Assembly (NCBI GenBank): GCA_963756815.1
Contig: CAVWPR010000048.1
Location: 248,001-312,000, forward strand
DNA from: JAENVU01 sp963756815
Lineage (GTDB): Bacteria; Actinomycetota; Acidimicrobiia; IMCC26256; JAENVU01
Length of the DNA stretch: 64,000 bases
Direction of reading: 5' to 3'
Shown here: in pieces, positions 8,921-16,517 of the stretch
Layout: the number at the start of each line of letters is the position of its first letter
How positions within the stretch are numbered: position 1 is the first letter of the stretch
Notes under the pieces: generated by a model
Seen by the model: only the letters and a program-made list of their open reading frames with translations
Databases searched by the model: none
Told to the model about the DNA's origin: nothing
Program-made: the position numbers and the translations under genes

Positions 8921-9453
8921 GCGACCGCACCACCTCCCCGTACGACGGCACGCTGGAGCGCACGACCGACGGCGGGGTGATCCGATTCGAACGTCGTCTC
9001 GACTACGCCGTCCGCGACGTCTGGGACGCGATCACCGATCCGGCGCGGTTGGCCGACTGGTGGTTGCCGTTCGACGCGGACATCACCGTCGACCTCCGTG
9101 AAGGCGGTGAGATGGTGTTCGTCGCCACCGGTGACGAGCCGATGACGATCACCTGCACGATCGTTCGGGTCGAGCCGCCCATGCTGCTCGAGCACACCCA
9201 CGTCGACGCGGGTTCGTTGATGCGCTGGGAGCTGGAAGCGGTCGACACCGGGTGCGTGCTGCGCCTCAGCCACTTCGTCACCGATGTCGGCGCCGCGATC
9301 GAGAACGGTTACGTCGTCGGGCTGCACACCTCGCTGTCGCGGCTCGAGCCGTGCCTCGCCGGTCACCCGGCCCCCTGGGATTGGGAGGAGCTCGCCACGA
9401 CGCAGGCCCACTACGCGGAGATCGGGCTCGCGTCGCCACCGGACGCACCGTGA
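8917..9453 (+). CDS. SRPBCC/AHSA1-like protein
   Basis: 178 residues with the START/Bet v1-like fold of the AHSA1 family: RRLDYAVRDVWDAITDPARLADWW at ~28-52, FDADITVDLREGGEMVF, and the C-terminal helix LHTSLSRLEPCL. Such proteins bind hydrophobic ligands in a cavity. ArsR-SRPBCC two-gene cassettes are common and the regulator is thought to control its partner. It is translationally coupled to the ArsR gene. Confidence 0.88.
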   Translation: MSDRTTSPYDGTLERTTDGGVIRFERRLDYAVRDVWDAITDPARLADWWLPFDADITVDLREGGEMVFVATGDEPMTITCTIVRVEPPMLLEHTHVDAGSLMRWELEAVDTGCVLRLSHFVTDVGAAIENGYVVGLHTSLSRLEPCLAGHPAPWDWEELATTQAHYAEIGLASPPDAP

Positions 9454-9485
9454 CGTCGTCGTCAGGAGTGAGGAAGGGCCCGGAG

Positions 9486-10130
9486 ATGCCGCAACTGCTC
9501 AAGGTGCAGTGCTTCGGGGTGTCGCGCGACGGCTTCGGTGCCGGCGAGGGGCAGAGCCTCGAACGACCCTTCGGTCATGCCGACCCGGGCGACCTGATGT
9601 CGTGGGCCTTCGCCACCGCGAGTTGGGTCTACCGGAGCGAGCCCGGGGGCACCCGCGGGATCGACGACTACTTCACCCGTGACATGCCGCGGGACATCGG
9701 CGCCGAGATCATGGGTCGCAACAAGTTCGGTCCGCAGCGCGGGCCGTGGGAGGACCACGAGTGGAAAGGGTGGTGGGGCGACGTCCCGCCGTTCCACACC
9801 CCGGTGTTCGTGCTGACCCACCACGAGCGTCCGTCGTTCACGCTCGCCGACACGACGTTCCACTTCGTCGACGCCACGCCGGCCGAGGCCCTCGAGCAGG
9901 CACGCGCCGCGGCGGGCGATCTGGACGTGCGTCTCGGCGGCGGCGTGGCGACGGTGCGCGAGTTCCTCGACGCGGACCTGATCGACACGATGCACGTCGC
10001 GGTCGCGCCGATCGAGCTGGGTCGCGGCGAGCGGCTGTGGGAGTCGCCCACCGAGTTGCTCGACCGCTTCCACGTCGACGAGGTGCCGAGCTCCAGCGGC
10101 GTCACCCACCTCCTCTTCTGGCGGCGCTGA
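9486..10130 (+). CDS. RibD C-terminal/dihydrofolate reductase-like protein
   Basis: A 214-residue protein with the RibD_C (DHFR-like) fold: VQCFGVSRDGFGAG near the N-terminus, IMGRNKFGPQRGPW at ~78, VFVLTHHERPSF at ~108, and LGGGVATVREFLDADLIDTMHVAVAPIELGRGERLW at ~155-190. Members of this stand-alone group are NADPH-dependent reductases of unknown substrate. ATG 9486 follows AGGAAGGG. It lies convergent with a second protein of the same superfamily, only 26 bp away. Confidence 0.85.
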   Translation: MPQLLKVQCFGVSRDGFGAGEGQSLERPFGHADPGDLMSWAFATASWVYRSEPGGTRGIDDYFTRDMPRDIGAEIMGRNKFGPQRGPWEDHEWKGWWGDVPPFHTPVFVLTHHERPSFTLADTTFHFVDATPAEALEQARAAAGDLDVRLGGGVATVREFLDADLIDTMHVAVAPIELGRGERLWESPTELLDRFHVDEVPSSSGVTHLLFWRR

Positions 10131-10156
10131 ACGCACCCTCCTCCCGCACCGGTCGG

Positions 10157-10738
10157 TCAACGGAGCACGCGGTAGCGCAGGTGCAGCACGCGGTTGCCCT
10201 GAATCACCACGTCGGGATCCTCCAGCCGGTGTTGGCCGTCGACCGATCCGAAGTAGCGCTTGCCCGACCCGAGCACGACCGGTACGAGGTCCATCCGCAC
10301 CTCGTCGACCAGACCGGCGGCGAGCACCTGGCCGCCGACCTCGCCGGCGGCGACCTCGACCACGCGGTCACCCGCGAGCTCCTGCGCCTTGGCGACCGCA
10401 GCCTCGACGCCGTCGACGAAGTGGAACGGCGCCTCGGGGTCCCAGCCCTCGGGCGGCGGCCGGTGCGTCACGACGACCACGTGGTCGATCCCGCTCGGGG
10501 GCTCCCCGCCCCAGCCGTCCGTCAGGTCGAAGACGTGGCGGCCGACGACGGTCACGCCGATCTGGTCCCAGTACGGCCGGATGTAGTCGTGGGACGTCTG
10601 CGACACCTTCAACACGCCGCTCTCGTCCAACGGGACGTCACCGCTGGTCAACCAGTCGAACAGCGGTCCGGGCTGGTCGTGGTCGTCCGCGACGAAGCCG
10701 TCCACCGACACCGAGCTGTACATGACCACCTTGCCCAC
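10157..10738 (-). CDS. RibD C-terminal/dihydrofolate reductase-like protein (second copy)
   Basis: 193 residues. VMYSSVSVDGFVADD (start), TVVGRHVFDLTDGWGG (~75), HVVVVTHRPPPEG and GDRVVEVAAGEVGGQVLAAGLVDEVRMDLVPVVLGSGKRYF are the usual RibD_C strands; the glycine motif is diverged (AAGEVGGQ rather than GGG). GTG 10738 is preceded by AGAGGAG, so I prefer it to ATG 10723. It is only distantly related in sequence to the convergent gene at 9486-10130. It is the last chromosomal gene before the integrated element. Confidence 0.85.
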   Translation of the reverse strand: MGKVVMYSSVSVDGFVADDHDQPGPLFDWLTSGDVPLDESGVLKVSQTSHDYIRPYWDQIGVTVVGRHVFDLTDGWGGEPPSGIDHVVVVTHRPPPEGWDPEAPFHFVDGVEAAVAKAQELAGDRVVEVAAGEVGGQVLAAGLVDEVRMDLVPVVLGSGKRYFGSVDGQHRLEDPDVVIQGNRVLHLRYRVLR

Positions 10739-10830
10739 GGGGGCGCTCCTCTGCTGTGAGGGTGCGCCGAAAACTATTCGTGAGCCGTCGCTCGTTTCGT
10801 GCCGCCCTCGTGTGAACTGCACGAACAGCG

Positions 10831-10874
10831 TGGAGCGGGTGACGGGAATCGAACCCGCATGGCCAGCTTGGAAG
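10831..10874 (-). repeat. left attachment site (tRNA-Gly 3' fragment)
   Basis: A 44-bp perfect copy of the CCA-to-anticodon half of tRNA-Gly(TCC). The T-arm and 3' anticodon stem are intact, but the D-arm and 5' acceptor strand are absent, so this is not a functional tRNA. Homology stops exactly in the anticodon loop, which marks the likely crossover zone. Confidence 0.9.
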
Positions 10875-10899
10875 TTCGGCTCCGGAGGAGCCGAACTTC
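10871..10899. other. 13-bp perfect inverted repeat abutting the left att site
   Basis: Arms 10871-10883 and 10887-10899 pair perfectly around GGA, beginning at the last four bases of the att repeat. No T-run follows. It could be an integrase arm site, a bidirectional transcription stop or a remnant of tRNA-like folding. Confidence 0.6.
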
Positions 10900-11017
10900 G
10901 GGTGTTCAGACGTTGGTGCAGGTCAGCGCGGCAGAACGCGTTACCGCGAGTGACCGTCACAGACCCCGATTGCGCGGCACGTAGGGCACGCAGAGGGCAC
11001 GCCAGCAGCTGAACCCA

Positions 11018-11926
11018 GTGAGTGATCAGCTTTGCGTGATGACGGTCGACAATGGATTCATGGTCGGCGGTGTCGCTCTGGATCGAACGACGCAGGCCTG
11101 GGTACGGGCGACGGGCCGTGAGGTCCTGCTCGACGCACATCCGTGGCTCCTTGGGCCTACTGGCGATTCCCGATCGATCGGCGATGGCTGGCTGGCCCGA
11201 GAAGCGGCGCGGCTCGGCGGCGAGTTGCGCGAGGGCGGAGGATTGCTCGGCTCGTTCGCGTTGCTCGCCGCGGAGGGGTTCTGTCCTGAGCGTCTGTCGG
11301 CGGAGATCATCGACTTCTACGAACAGACGACGGCGTGGCGCCTCGACGTCTGGTCGCAGTGGGCTCCGCTCGCGCTCCCGGTCGGCTGGCTCTTGTCGGC
11401 GCTGTTCTCCAGGCGGCTGCGCCAGTTTGCGCTTCCACTGCGATCGCTCGACACCGCTCAGGGCATGGACAGTCGTGTCGTGACCGTGAGAGGCGCGGCA
11501 GGGGAGCAGCTGGGTGCCGCGTGGCAGCGCACGCTGAGGGCAACAGGACAAGTCGTGTACAGCGGCTGGTACGGCGTCGCGCAGCTTCCCGGTGCTGAGT
11601 CCCCGAGCATCCGCGTCGTGTTCCCACTGCCGAACGGCAGCGTGACGATCTTCCTGCAGCCCTCGGTCGGTGACGGAGGATCCCTGATCCTCACGTCTCC
11701 GATCGGTGCGTTCGGCGACAACGGCGCGTACCTCATCGTTCGAGAGGCGTCGAACCGCGCCGCCGTTCGGCGCATCCCACTTGCCGAGCGCTTCTGTGTC
11801 TACGTCGACGACGAGGGCACGCTCCGGACCGATCACGCGCTCGACCTCTGGAACCTGTCCGCCCTCCGGCTGCACTATCGAATGGAACGAGCCGGAGCCA
11901 GGCCACGGTCGACGACGGCGGCATAG
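11018..11926 (+). CDS. unrecognised element-borne protein with one hydrophobic segment
   Basis: 302 residues from GTG 11018 (no strong SD; ATG 11039 is also possible). I do not recognise a named family. A Gly-rich N-terminal part (residues ~1-85) is followed by FYEQTTAWRLDVWSQWAPLALPVGWLLSALFSRRLRQ, a possible membrane-associated helix at ~120-135. Then comes a beta-rich C-terminal half with GQVVYSGWYGVAQLP, VVFPLPNGSVTIFLQP and GAYLIVRE, ending DLWNLSALRLHYRME. No catalytic motif is obvious. It is the first gene inside the left att site and is followed by a hairpin, so it is probably a monocistronic cargo gene. Confidence 0.75.
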   Translation: MSDQLCVMTVDNGFMVGGVALDRTTQAWVRATGREVLLDAHPWLLGPTGDSRSIGDGWLAREAARLGGELREGGGLLGSFALLAAEGFCPERLSAEIIDFYEQTTAWRLDVWSQWAPLALPVGWLLSALFSRRLRQFALPLRSLDTAQGMDSRVVTVRGAAGEQLGAAWQRTLRATGQVVYSGWYGVAQLPGAESPSIRVVFPLPNGSVTIFLQPSVGDGGSLILTSPIGAFGDNGAYLIVREASNRAAVRRIPLAERFCVYVDDEGTLRTDHALDLWNLSALRLHYRMERAGARPRSTTAA

Positions 11927-11949
11927 TCGAGCTGCCACGCGACCGCTCT

Positions 11950-11974
11950 GCCACTTCCGCTGTGCGGAAGTGGC
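11950..11974. terminator. hairpin after the first cargo gene (possible terminator)
   Basis: A perfect 11-bp stem (11950-11960 with 11964-11974) closes a TGT loop, 24 bp after the stop of the cargo gene. The T-tract is weak, so intrinsic termination is plausible but not certain. Confidence 0.5.
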
Positions 11975-12009
11975 AAGTCTGTGCACTCATTGGAACGGTC
12001 AAATCGGAC

Positions 12010-12028
12010 ACGGTCTGTGACAGACCGT
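12010..12028. promoter_or_regulatory. 8-bp dyad upstream of xis
   Basis: ACGGTCTG and CAGACCGT form a perfect dyad around TGA. It lies in the 220-bp gap between the cargo gene and xis, where an operator for control of excision would be expected. It carries no homology I recognise. Confidence 0.4.
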
Positions 12029-12147
12029 GAGACGACGCGTGATGGGTCTTGAAGGGCACGTGCATCGGGGATGCAACTGCGTGGTTTCGTCGCGCGGTCG
12101 AGGCTGACGTCCGCGCGTACGAGGGTTGTCTCGAAGTCCGCGCCGCG

Positions 12148-12469
12148 ATGCGCATAGCTCCGGCATGGAGCCCGAGCGGTTCACGGTTGCCGACGCTGCT
12201 CGATCTCGACGGGATCGCGGCCCACCTCGGCGTCAGCCCGCGCCACGTGCGCCGCCTGGTCGCCGAGCGGCGCATCCCGTTCCTGAAGTGGGGCCACCTG
12301 CTGCGCTTCGACCCGGACGAGATCTGCGCACTGGCTCGACGAGTGTCGGGTCCGTCCGCCGTCCATGTCCCACCCTGCAGGTACCGTCATCGGCGACGAA
12401 CCCGCTCGCACCACGCGACGCCGCGGTTCGGTATCGCAGCGCACGAGCGCCGCCTCGACAGCCCTCTGA
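12148..12469 (+). CDS. xis: excisionase-type helix-turn-helix protein, one frameshift
   Basis: A small MerR/HTH_17-type DNA-binding protein that would set the direction of integrase-mediated recombination. Residues ~15-60 read LDLDGIAAHLGVSPRHVRRL, then VAERRIPFLKWGHLLRFDPDEI, the standard excisionase helix-turn-helix and wing. The frame breaks at ~12326-12331 (TGCGCACTGG). A +1/-2 repair gives WLDECRVRPPSMSHPAG and a stop at 12467-12469, 13 bp before the integrase. ATG 12148 is chosen; an in-frame TTG at 12049 would add 33 residues. Without repair the frame runs on through the integrase, which is implausible. Confidence 0.75.
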
Positions 12470-12482
12470 CCGAAGGGGAGCC

Positions 12483-13614
12483 GTGGGCCGGCGCCGCACG
12501 TTCGGGAACGTCCGCAAGTTGCCGTCGGGCCGCTACCAGGCGCGCTACCTCGATCCGTCGGGGTACCGCCACCGCGCCCCGATCACGTTCCCGACCATCG
12601 CCGACGCGAACGCATGGCTCTCCACGACCGAGACCGCGATCGCACGAGGCGCGTGGATCGACCCGCGCTCGAGTGCGATCACGTTCGAGTCGTATGCCGA
12701 CAGCTGGCTCGAGTCACGGCCCGGACTGCGACCGCGCACCGTCGAGCTGTACCGATCGCTGCTCGACCATCACCTCGTCCCGGCCTTCGGCGATCACGAG
12801 CTCGGCAAGCTCACCGCTCCGTCTGTCCGCCGCTGGTACGCGCGCCTGCTCCGCGACGCTGACCAGAGCACGGTGACGCTGGCGAAGTGCTACCGCTTGC
12901 TGCGGGCGATCCTGAACACGGCGGTCGGCGACGAGCTGATCGTGCGCAACCCGTGCACGATCAAGGGCGCCGGCATCGAGCGCAGTCCGGAACGTCCGGT
13001 GGCGACGATCGCTCAGGTGTGGACGCTGGCGGACAGCGTCGAGCCGCGCTTCCGCTGCTTCGTCCTCACCGCGGCCTTCGCTGGTCTCCGCTTCGGCGAG
13101 CTGGCCGCGCTGACCCGAGCGCGGATCGACCTCACGGCGCGCACGATCGCCGTCGTCGAGAACCAGATCGAGCTCTCCGACGGCACGCTGCTGATCGGTC
13201 CGCCCAAGTCGGACGCCGGCCGGCGCACGATCGTCATCCCCGATGCGCTCGTCCCGGAGCTGACGGCGCACCTCGACGACCTTCGTCGGCCCGGACTCCG
13301 AGGCTCGTGTCTTCACCGGCGCCAAGGGCGCACCGATGCGCCGACGGAACTGGTGGGGCAAGTGGGCGGCCGCCGTCGACGCCGCCGAGATGCCGGGTTT
13401 CCGGTTCCACGATCTCCGACACACGTGCAACACGCTGACCGCAGCGACGGGAGCGAGCACTCGCGAGCTGATGCACCGGATGGGTCACTCGTCCGCAGCG
13501 GCTGCGCTCCGCTACCAGCACGCGACACGTGACCGCGACGAGGTGATCGCCCGGGCGCTCAACGACGTGATCGAGGCCGGCCGCGCTAAAGTGTCTAGCG
13601 AGATAGACGAATGA
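12483..13614 (+). CDS. int: site-specific tyrosine recombinase (integrase), one frameshift
   Basis: About 377 residues after repair. The N-terminal arm-binding domain (GNVRKLPSGRYQARYLDPSG) is typical of actinophage integrases. It is followed by a SAM-like core-binding domain (~65-165) and the catalytic domain. The catalytic Arg is in FAGLRFGELAAL, then HDLRHT supplies H-x-x-R, MGHSS the second His, and ALRYQHAT the nucleophilic Tyr. GTG 12483 has GGGGAG just upstream. A break at ~13287-13296 (CGGCCCGGACTCC) separates the main part from the box II part; one +1/-2 change restores RPDSEARVFTGAKG. It overlaps hicA by ATGA, so the toxin gene is co-transcribed. Confidence 0.88.
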
Positions 13615-13814
13615 CCGGACGTGAGGTCCTGCGTCGTGTCGAGCGGCTCGGCTGCTCGGCGCTCCGTCAGCGCGGCTCGCACGTGATCGTCCGTTGCCCG
13701 GGAGGGTGCCAGACCGTGATCCCGATCCACCGAGGCCAGGACATCCCGATCGGCACACTGCGCAGCATCGAGCGTGCGCTCGCGCCGTGCTTGGGGGAGG
13801 GGTGGCTGCGATGA
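13611..13814 (+). CDS. hicA: HicA-family mRNA interferase toxin
   Basis: 67 residues with the HicA double-stranded-RNA-binding-like fold: GREVLRRVERLGCSALRQRGSHVIVRCPGG, where the GSH motif holds the catalytic His, then QDIPIGTLRSIERAL. HicA cleaves mRNA ribosome-independently and is neutralised by HicB. Its ATG overlaps the integrase stop and its TGA overlaps the hicB start. The toxin-before-antitoxin order is the classical hicAB arrangement. In this element it probably serves to stabilise the island. Confidence 0.88.
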   Translation: MTGREVLRRVERLGCSALRQRGSHVIVRCPGGCQTVIPIHRGQDIPIGTLRSIERALAPCLGEGWLR

Positions 13815-14202
13815 GCCGGACGAAGAACTACGTCGCGGTCTACGAACGCGATCCCGAGAGCGACGCATGGCTCGTCCACATCAAGGGCATCGACGGCTGC
13901 CAGACCTACGGCCGCAGCCTCCGCCAGGCCGAGGAACGCATCCGCGAAGCCCTCGCGCTCTGGCTCGACCGCGACCCCGACGGGCTCACGATCACGCCCG
14001 AGTGGCCGATCGGACCTCGCGAGCGTCGCGAGCGAAGCGACGCAGGCCCGCAGGTGCGGCATCCGACGCGGCAGAGCACGCGACAACGACGACCTGGCGA
14101 AGATCGGCGAAGCGCCTCGACCGCATGGGCCTCAGCCGCCGCGACGCCGCCGACATCCTCGGCATCTCTCACCAGCGTGTGCAGCAACTCCTCGCGCGGT
14201 AG
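13811..14202 (+). CDS. hicB: HicB-family antitoxin, two frameshifts
   Basis: The N-terminal part has the RNase-H-like antitoxin fold (YVAVYERDPESDAWLVHIKG, then GRSLRQAEERIREALALWL). The C-terminal part, in another frame, is a helix-turn-helix (AKRLDRMGLSRRDAADILGI, SHQRVQQLLAR), which in HicB proteins binds the operator. Two +1/-2 events, between ~14010 and 14090 and at ~14100-14110, connect them. The product is about 130 residues, usual for the family. Coupled to hicA by ATGA. Confidence 0.75.
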
Positions 14203-14232
14203 CGCGTCCGCGCCCAGTCGTACGCTCGCTCC

Positions 14233-15276
14233 GTGACGGTTCGAGTGCGGATGGTGGCCACCATCGCGTGCATCTCGTTGTTGGGAGCTTGCTCCGACGC
14301 TGGAGAGCATCGGTCGTCGAGTGCCGTCGTGTCACGGCCGGCCCAGGCATTCTCCGTCGGCGCCGTTCCAGTGGGCTACACGCCGGTCTCCACATCGCAC
14401 GGCCGTCCGTACGTGCCTTGGGGCGACGACAGCCTCGGAACCAAGGAGCCGTTCGTCGTGCTCGCTCCGAAGGGTTCGAGTGCCTTCAGCCGCCGGGCGG
14501 TTGTCATCTCGGTAACCGGATTCCAGGGATACGAGAGCGGGCTGGACCAGGCTTCGCCGGCGGGAGGCCCTGGCGTCGAGTCGCGACATTCACGTATCGA
14601 CGGTCAGCGTGCGATCTATGTACCGCAGCAGGTCACGGGCCCGCCGTACGTTCGGCCCCTCCAGGCCGAGCTGCTGGTCGTTCGTGGTTCTGATCTCGCG
14701 GTGCGCGTACGGAAGCAAGGAGCAACCGAAGCCGAGCTCGCCGCGATCGAACGGAACGTTCGCCCTCGCGGGCGCAGCCTGGCGCCCTCGGTGACGAGCG
14801 CGCCCGAGGGGTATGCGGTCCTCGGTTCCGTCGACGCAGGCGCGGTGACGGCATCGGACCTGGATGCGGTGACTGCGAACCTTTCCGCTTCCGCGAAAGT
14901 GCGACCCTCCGCCGGTAATCCGCCGGCCTGGCTCTCGACATGGAGCGCACCGGGAGCGCCGGCCGACGGGCTGGCGGTCACGACGCTGCCGGCGCGCTCT
15001 GGCTCGCTCGAAGCGCTCCCGGCGTCCGCGGTGACGCCCGGTGCCGACCACTTGGTGCGATGGATCGACGTCGGCGGGAAGCGGGGTGTCCTCGTCGAGG
15101 AGCGCGAGGCGGACCCCAACGCCCCCGGTGCGCCGATCGCGTACACGAAGAGGGTCCTCTACAGCGATCTCGGCTGGGGGAACCTCGTCGTGGTGGTGGC
15201 GTGGGGAGGCACGGCAGTTCCGAGCGCTGCCGAGCTCGCCAAGACCGCTGCGTCGGTGACGCCGGCCGGAGGCTGA
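14233..15276 (+). CDS. secreted lipoprotein of unknown function
   Basis: 347 residues. The N-terminal signal (VRMVATIACISLLGAC) ends in a lipobox LGAC, so the mature protein should be diacylated at Cys and anchored outside the membrane. The rest is Ser/Ala/Gly-rich with scattered aromatic residues (PVGYTPVSTSHGRPYVPWG, AVVISVTGFQGYESG) and no domain I recognise. The TACGCT box at 14221-14226 sits six bases before GTG 14233, suggesting a leaderless transcript independent of hicAB. It is cargo next to the right att site. Confidence 0.72.
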   Translation: MTVRVRMVATIACISLLGACSDAGEHRSSSAVVSRPAQAFSVGAVPVGYTPVSTSHGRPYVPWGDDSLGTKEPFVVLAPKGSSAFSRRAVVISVTGFQGYESGLDQASPAGGPGVESRHSRIDGQRAIYVPQQVTGPPYVRPLQAELLVVRGSDLAVRVRKQGATEAELAAIERNVRPRGRSLAPSVTSAPEGYAVLGSVDAGAVTASDLDAVTANLSASAKVRPSAGNPPAWLSTWSAPGAPADGLAVTTLPARSGSLEALPASAVTPGADHLVRWIDVGGKRGVLVEEREADPNAPGAPIAYTKRVLYSDLGWGNLVVVVAWGGTAVPSAAELAKTAASVTPAGG

Positions 15277-15397
15277 CGCGGTTTTGTCGACGTGTGCTCA
15301 TCGTCAGGGCACGTAGAGGGCACGGCGACACGAACGAGGTGTGGTGCAGGCGACGGTAGAAGGTCTGCTCTGTGCGGTCTGACCTGCCCGAATGCGT

Positions 15398-15441
15398 TGG
15401 AGCGGGTGACGGGAATCGAACCCGCATGGCCAGCTTGGAAG
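15398..15441 (-). repeat. right attachment site
   Basis: Second copy of the 44-bp direct repeat, here part of the intact tRNA-Gly gene. It spans from CCA to the anticodon loop. Confidence 0.9.
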
Positions 15442-15471
15442 GCTGGGGCTCTGCCATTGAGCTACACCCGC
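15398..15471 (-). tRNA. tRNA-Gly(TCC), integration target
   Basis: Complete reverse-strand cloverleaf: acceptor GCGGGTG pairs with CACCCGC, the anticodon loop CTTCCAA gives TCC, and CCA is encoded at 15398-15400. Bases 15398-15441 are repeated at 10831-10874, so this gene was rebuilt on integration with its 3' half supplied by the element. Confidence 0.96.
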
Positions 15472-15524
15472 GAGGTCGTCGAGGGTATCAGCGGCCCGAA
15501 TCGGCTCGTCGTAGCGTCGGCGCC

Positions 15525-15809
15525 GTGCACTTTGCTCGCCAGACCCACGACGCCATCGCCGACGGTCGTGTCGACCTGACGTTCCGCCTGTGGTCGCGGC
15601 CGCAGGTGAAGGTCGGCGGCACCTACCGCGTCGGCGCGGTGACGATCGAGGTCGACGAGATGGAGCTCGTGCCGTTCGGCACCGTCACCGCGGCGGAGGC
15701 GGAGCGGTCGGGGTACGAAGACCGTGAGGCGCTGCGCGCGATCACGGCACACGCCGGACCGGTGTACGACGACACGCTCGTCTACCGCATCGAGTTCCAT
15801 CTCGCGTAG
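15525..15809 (+). CDS. ASCH/PUA-like domain protein
   Basis: 94 residues forming only the barrel domain: THDAIADGRVDLTFRLWSRP, QVKVGGTYRVGAVTIEVDEM, then YEDREALRAITAH and a final LVYRIEFHL strand. It aligns along its length with the first half of the protein at 5061-5654 (shared GRVDLxFRxWxRPxVKVGG). Probable nucleic-acid-binding role; unknown target. TAGCGT at 15512-15517 stands seven bases before GTG 15525, a leaderless start. It sits just outside the right end of the element. Confidence 0.75.
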   Translation: MHFARQTHDAIADGRVDLTFRLWSRPQVKVGGTYRVGAVTIEVDEMELVPFGTVTAAEAERSGYEDREALRAITAHAGPVYDDTLVYRIEFHLA

Positions 15810-15857
15810 TCGTCGCGAGCCGGGCGCCGTTGTTCCCGGACGACGCCTCGGGCTCGG

Positions 15858-16496
15858 TCATGCGATCGCCACCGGCCAGGGAAGCAGTCGCGCGACGCCC
15901 GTCGGTGCGAACGTCGCCACCGCCGACCCGAACGCGACGCGTGCCGTGGCGGGATCCGGAAGGGGAGCGTCGAGGCCGGCGTCGAGCACCCAACCGGGCC
16001 ACGACTGCAACACCTTGGCGTGGCGGCCGGACTCGGTGTGCACCTCGCCGACGTGCAGGAGCAGCCGGCGATCGATGTCACGCACGACGTCCGCGCGCTT
16101 CCGGCCACCGGGGACCGTCACCGCGTCGGCGCGCATCGGCCCATCGACGGTTGCGACCGTGTCGACCATCGTCCGTACATCGGCTGGGAGCCCGTGGAGC
16201 TGCCAGGGCGCACCTTCACCACCTACCGCGGCGAGCGCCGGCCAGAACCGACGGTGTACGAGCGTCTGCTTCCCGGCGACGAGCTTCGCAACGATCGCGT
16301 CGTGCTCGAGCTCCTGCAGCACGTCGAAGATGCTGTGCGCCTGCTCGTGGGCCCACCACGAACCGCGCACCGGCGCACCCGTCACCGTCGTGGTGACACT
16401 CGGCAGGACCGCGTCCTGGACGAGGAGCACACCCACGTCGACGAGCGTCGCCCGGCACGCGGCAATTCCGCGCCGCACGACTGCGGGATCACGCAC
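15858..16496 (-). CDS. conserved hypothetical protein (WW-H-P/FVHRRxWPAL family)
   Basis: 212 residues. The block RGSWWAHEQAHSIFDVLQEL, then LVAGKQTLVHRRFWPALAAV, and the C-terminal GEVHTESGRHAKVLQSWPGWV resemble a widespread uncharacterised family that I know only by this pattern; no activity is assigned. The conserved Trp/His/Arg residues suggest a nucleic-acid or small-ligand role but this is speculation. The reading frame is clean and codon use matches its neighbours. Confidence 0.68.
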   Translation of the reverse strand: MRDPAVVRRGIAACRATLVDVGVLLVQDAVLPSVTTTVTGAPVRGSWWAHEQAHSIFDVLQELEHDAIVAKLVAGKQTLVHRRFWPALAAVGGEGAPWQLHGLPADVRTMVDTVATVDGPMRADAVTVPGGRKRADVVRDIDRRLLLHVGEVHTESGRHAKVLQSWPGWVLDAGLDAPLPDPATARVAFGSAVATFAPTGVARLLPWPVAIA

Positions 16497-16517
16497 GGCG
16501 CCGACGGTACGTCACCG

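Larger units (their letters stand above)
10831..15441. mobile_element. small integrative element in tRNA-Gly(TCC)
   Basis: A 4.6-kb insertion bounded by identical 44-bp direct repeats (10831-10874 and 15398-15441). Each repeat is the 3' part of tRNA-Gly from the encoded CCA through the anticodon loop. The intact tRNA is at the right end and only the fragment remains at the left. Contents in order: an unrecognised protein, hairpins, a helix-turn-helix excisionase, a tyrosine integrase, HicA and HicB, and a lipoprotein. No replication, relaxase, capsid or packaging gene is present, so it is either a satellite-like/passively mobilised island or a remnant. Xis and int next to each other, transcribed towards the tRNA end, match actinobacterial integrative plasmids and prophages. 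Confidence 0.88.

Noticed and set aside
12049..12147. Upstream TTG start for xis.
   Set aside because: It adds 33 residues without family similarity and lacks a ribosome binding site; ATG 12148 leads directly into the HTH region.
14233..15276. Lipoprotein as antitoxin or immunity gene of the HicAB unit.
   Set aside because: It has an export signal and lipobox and its own leaderless promoter, so it does not fit a cytoplasmic antitoxin role.
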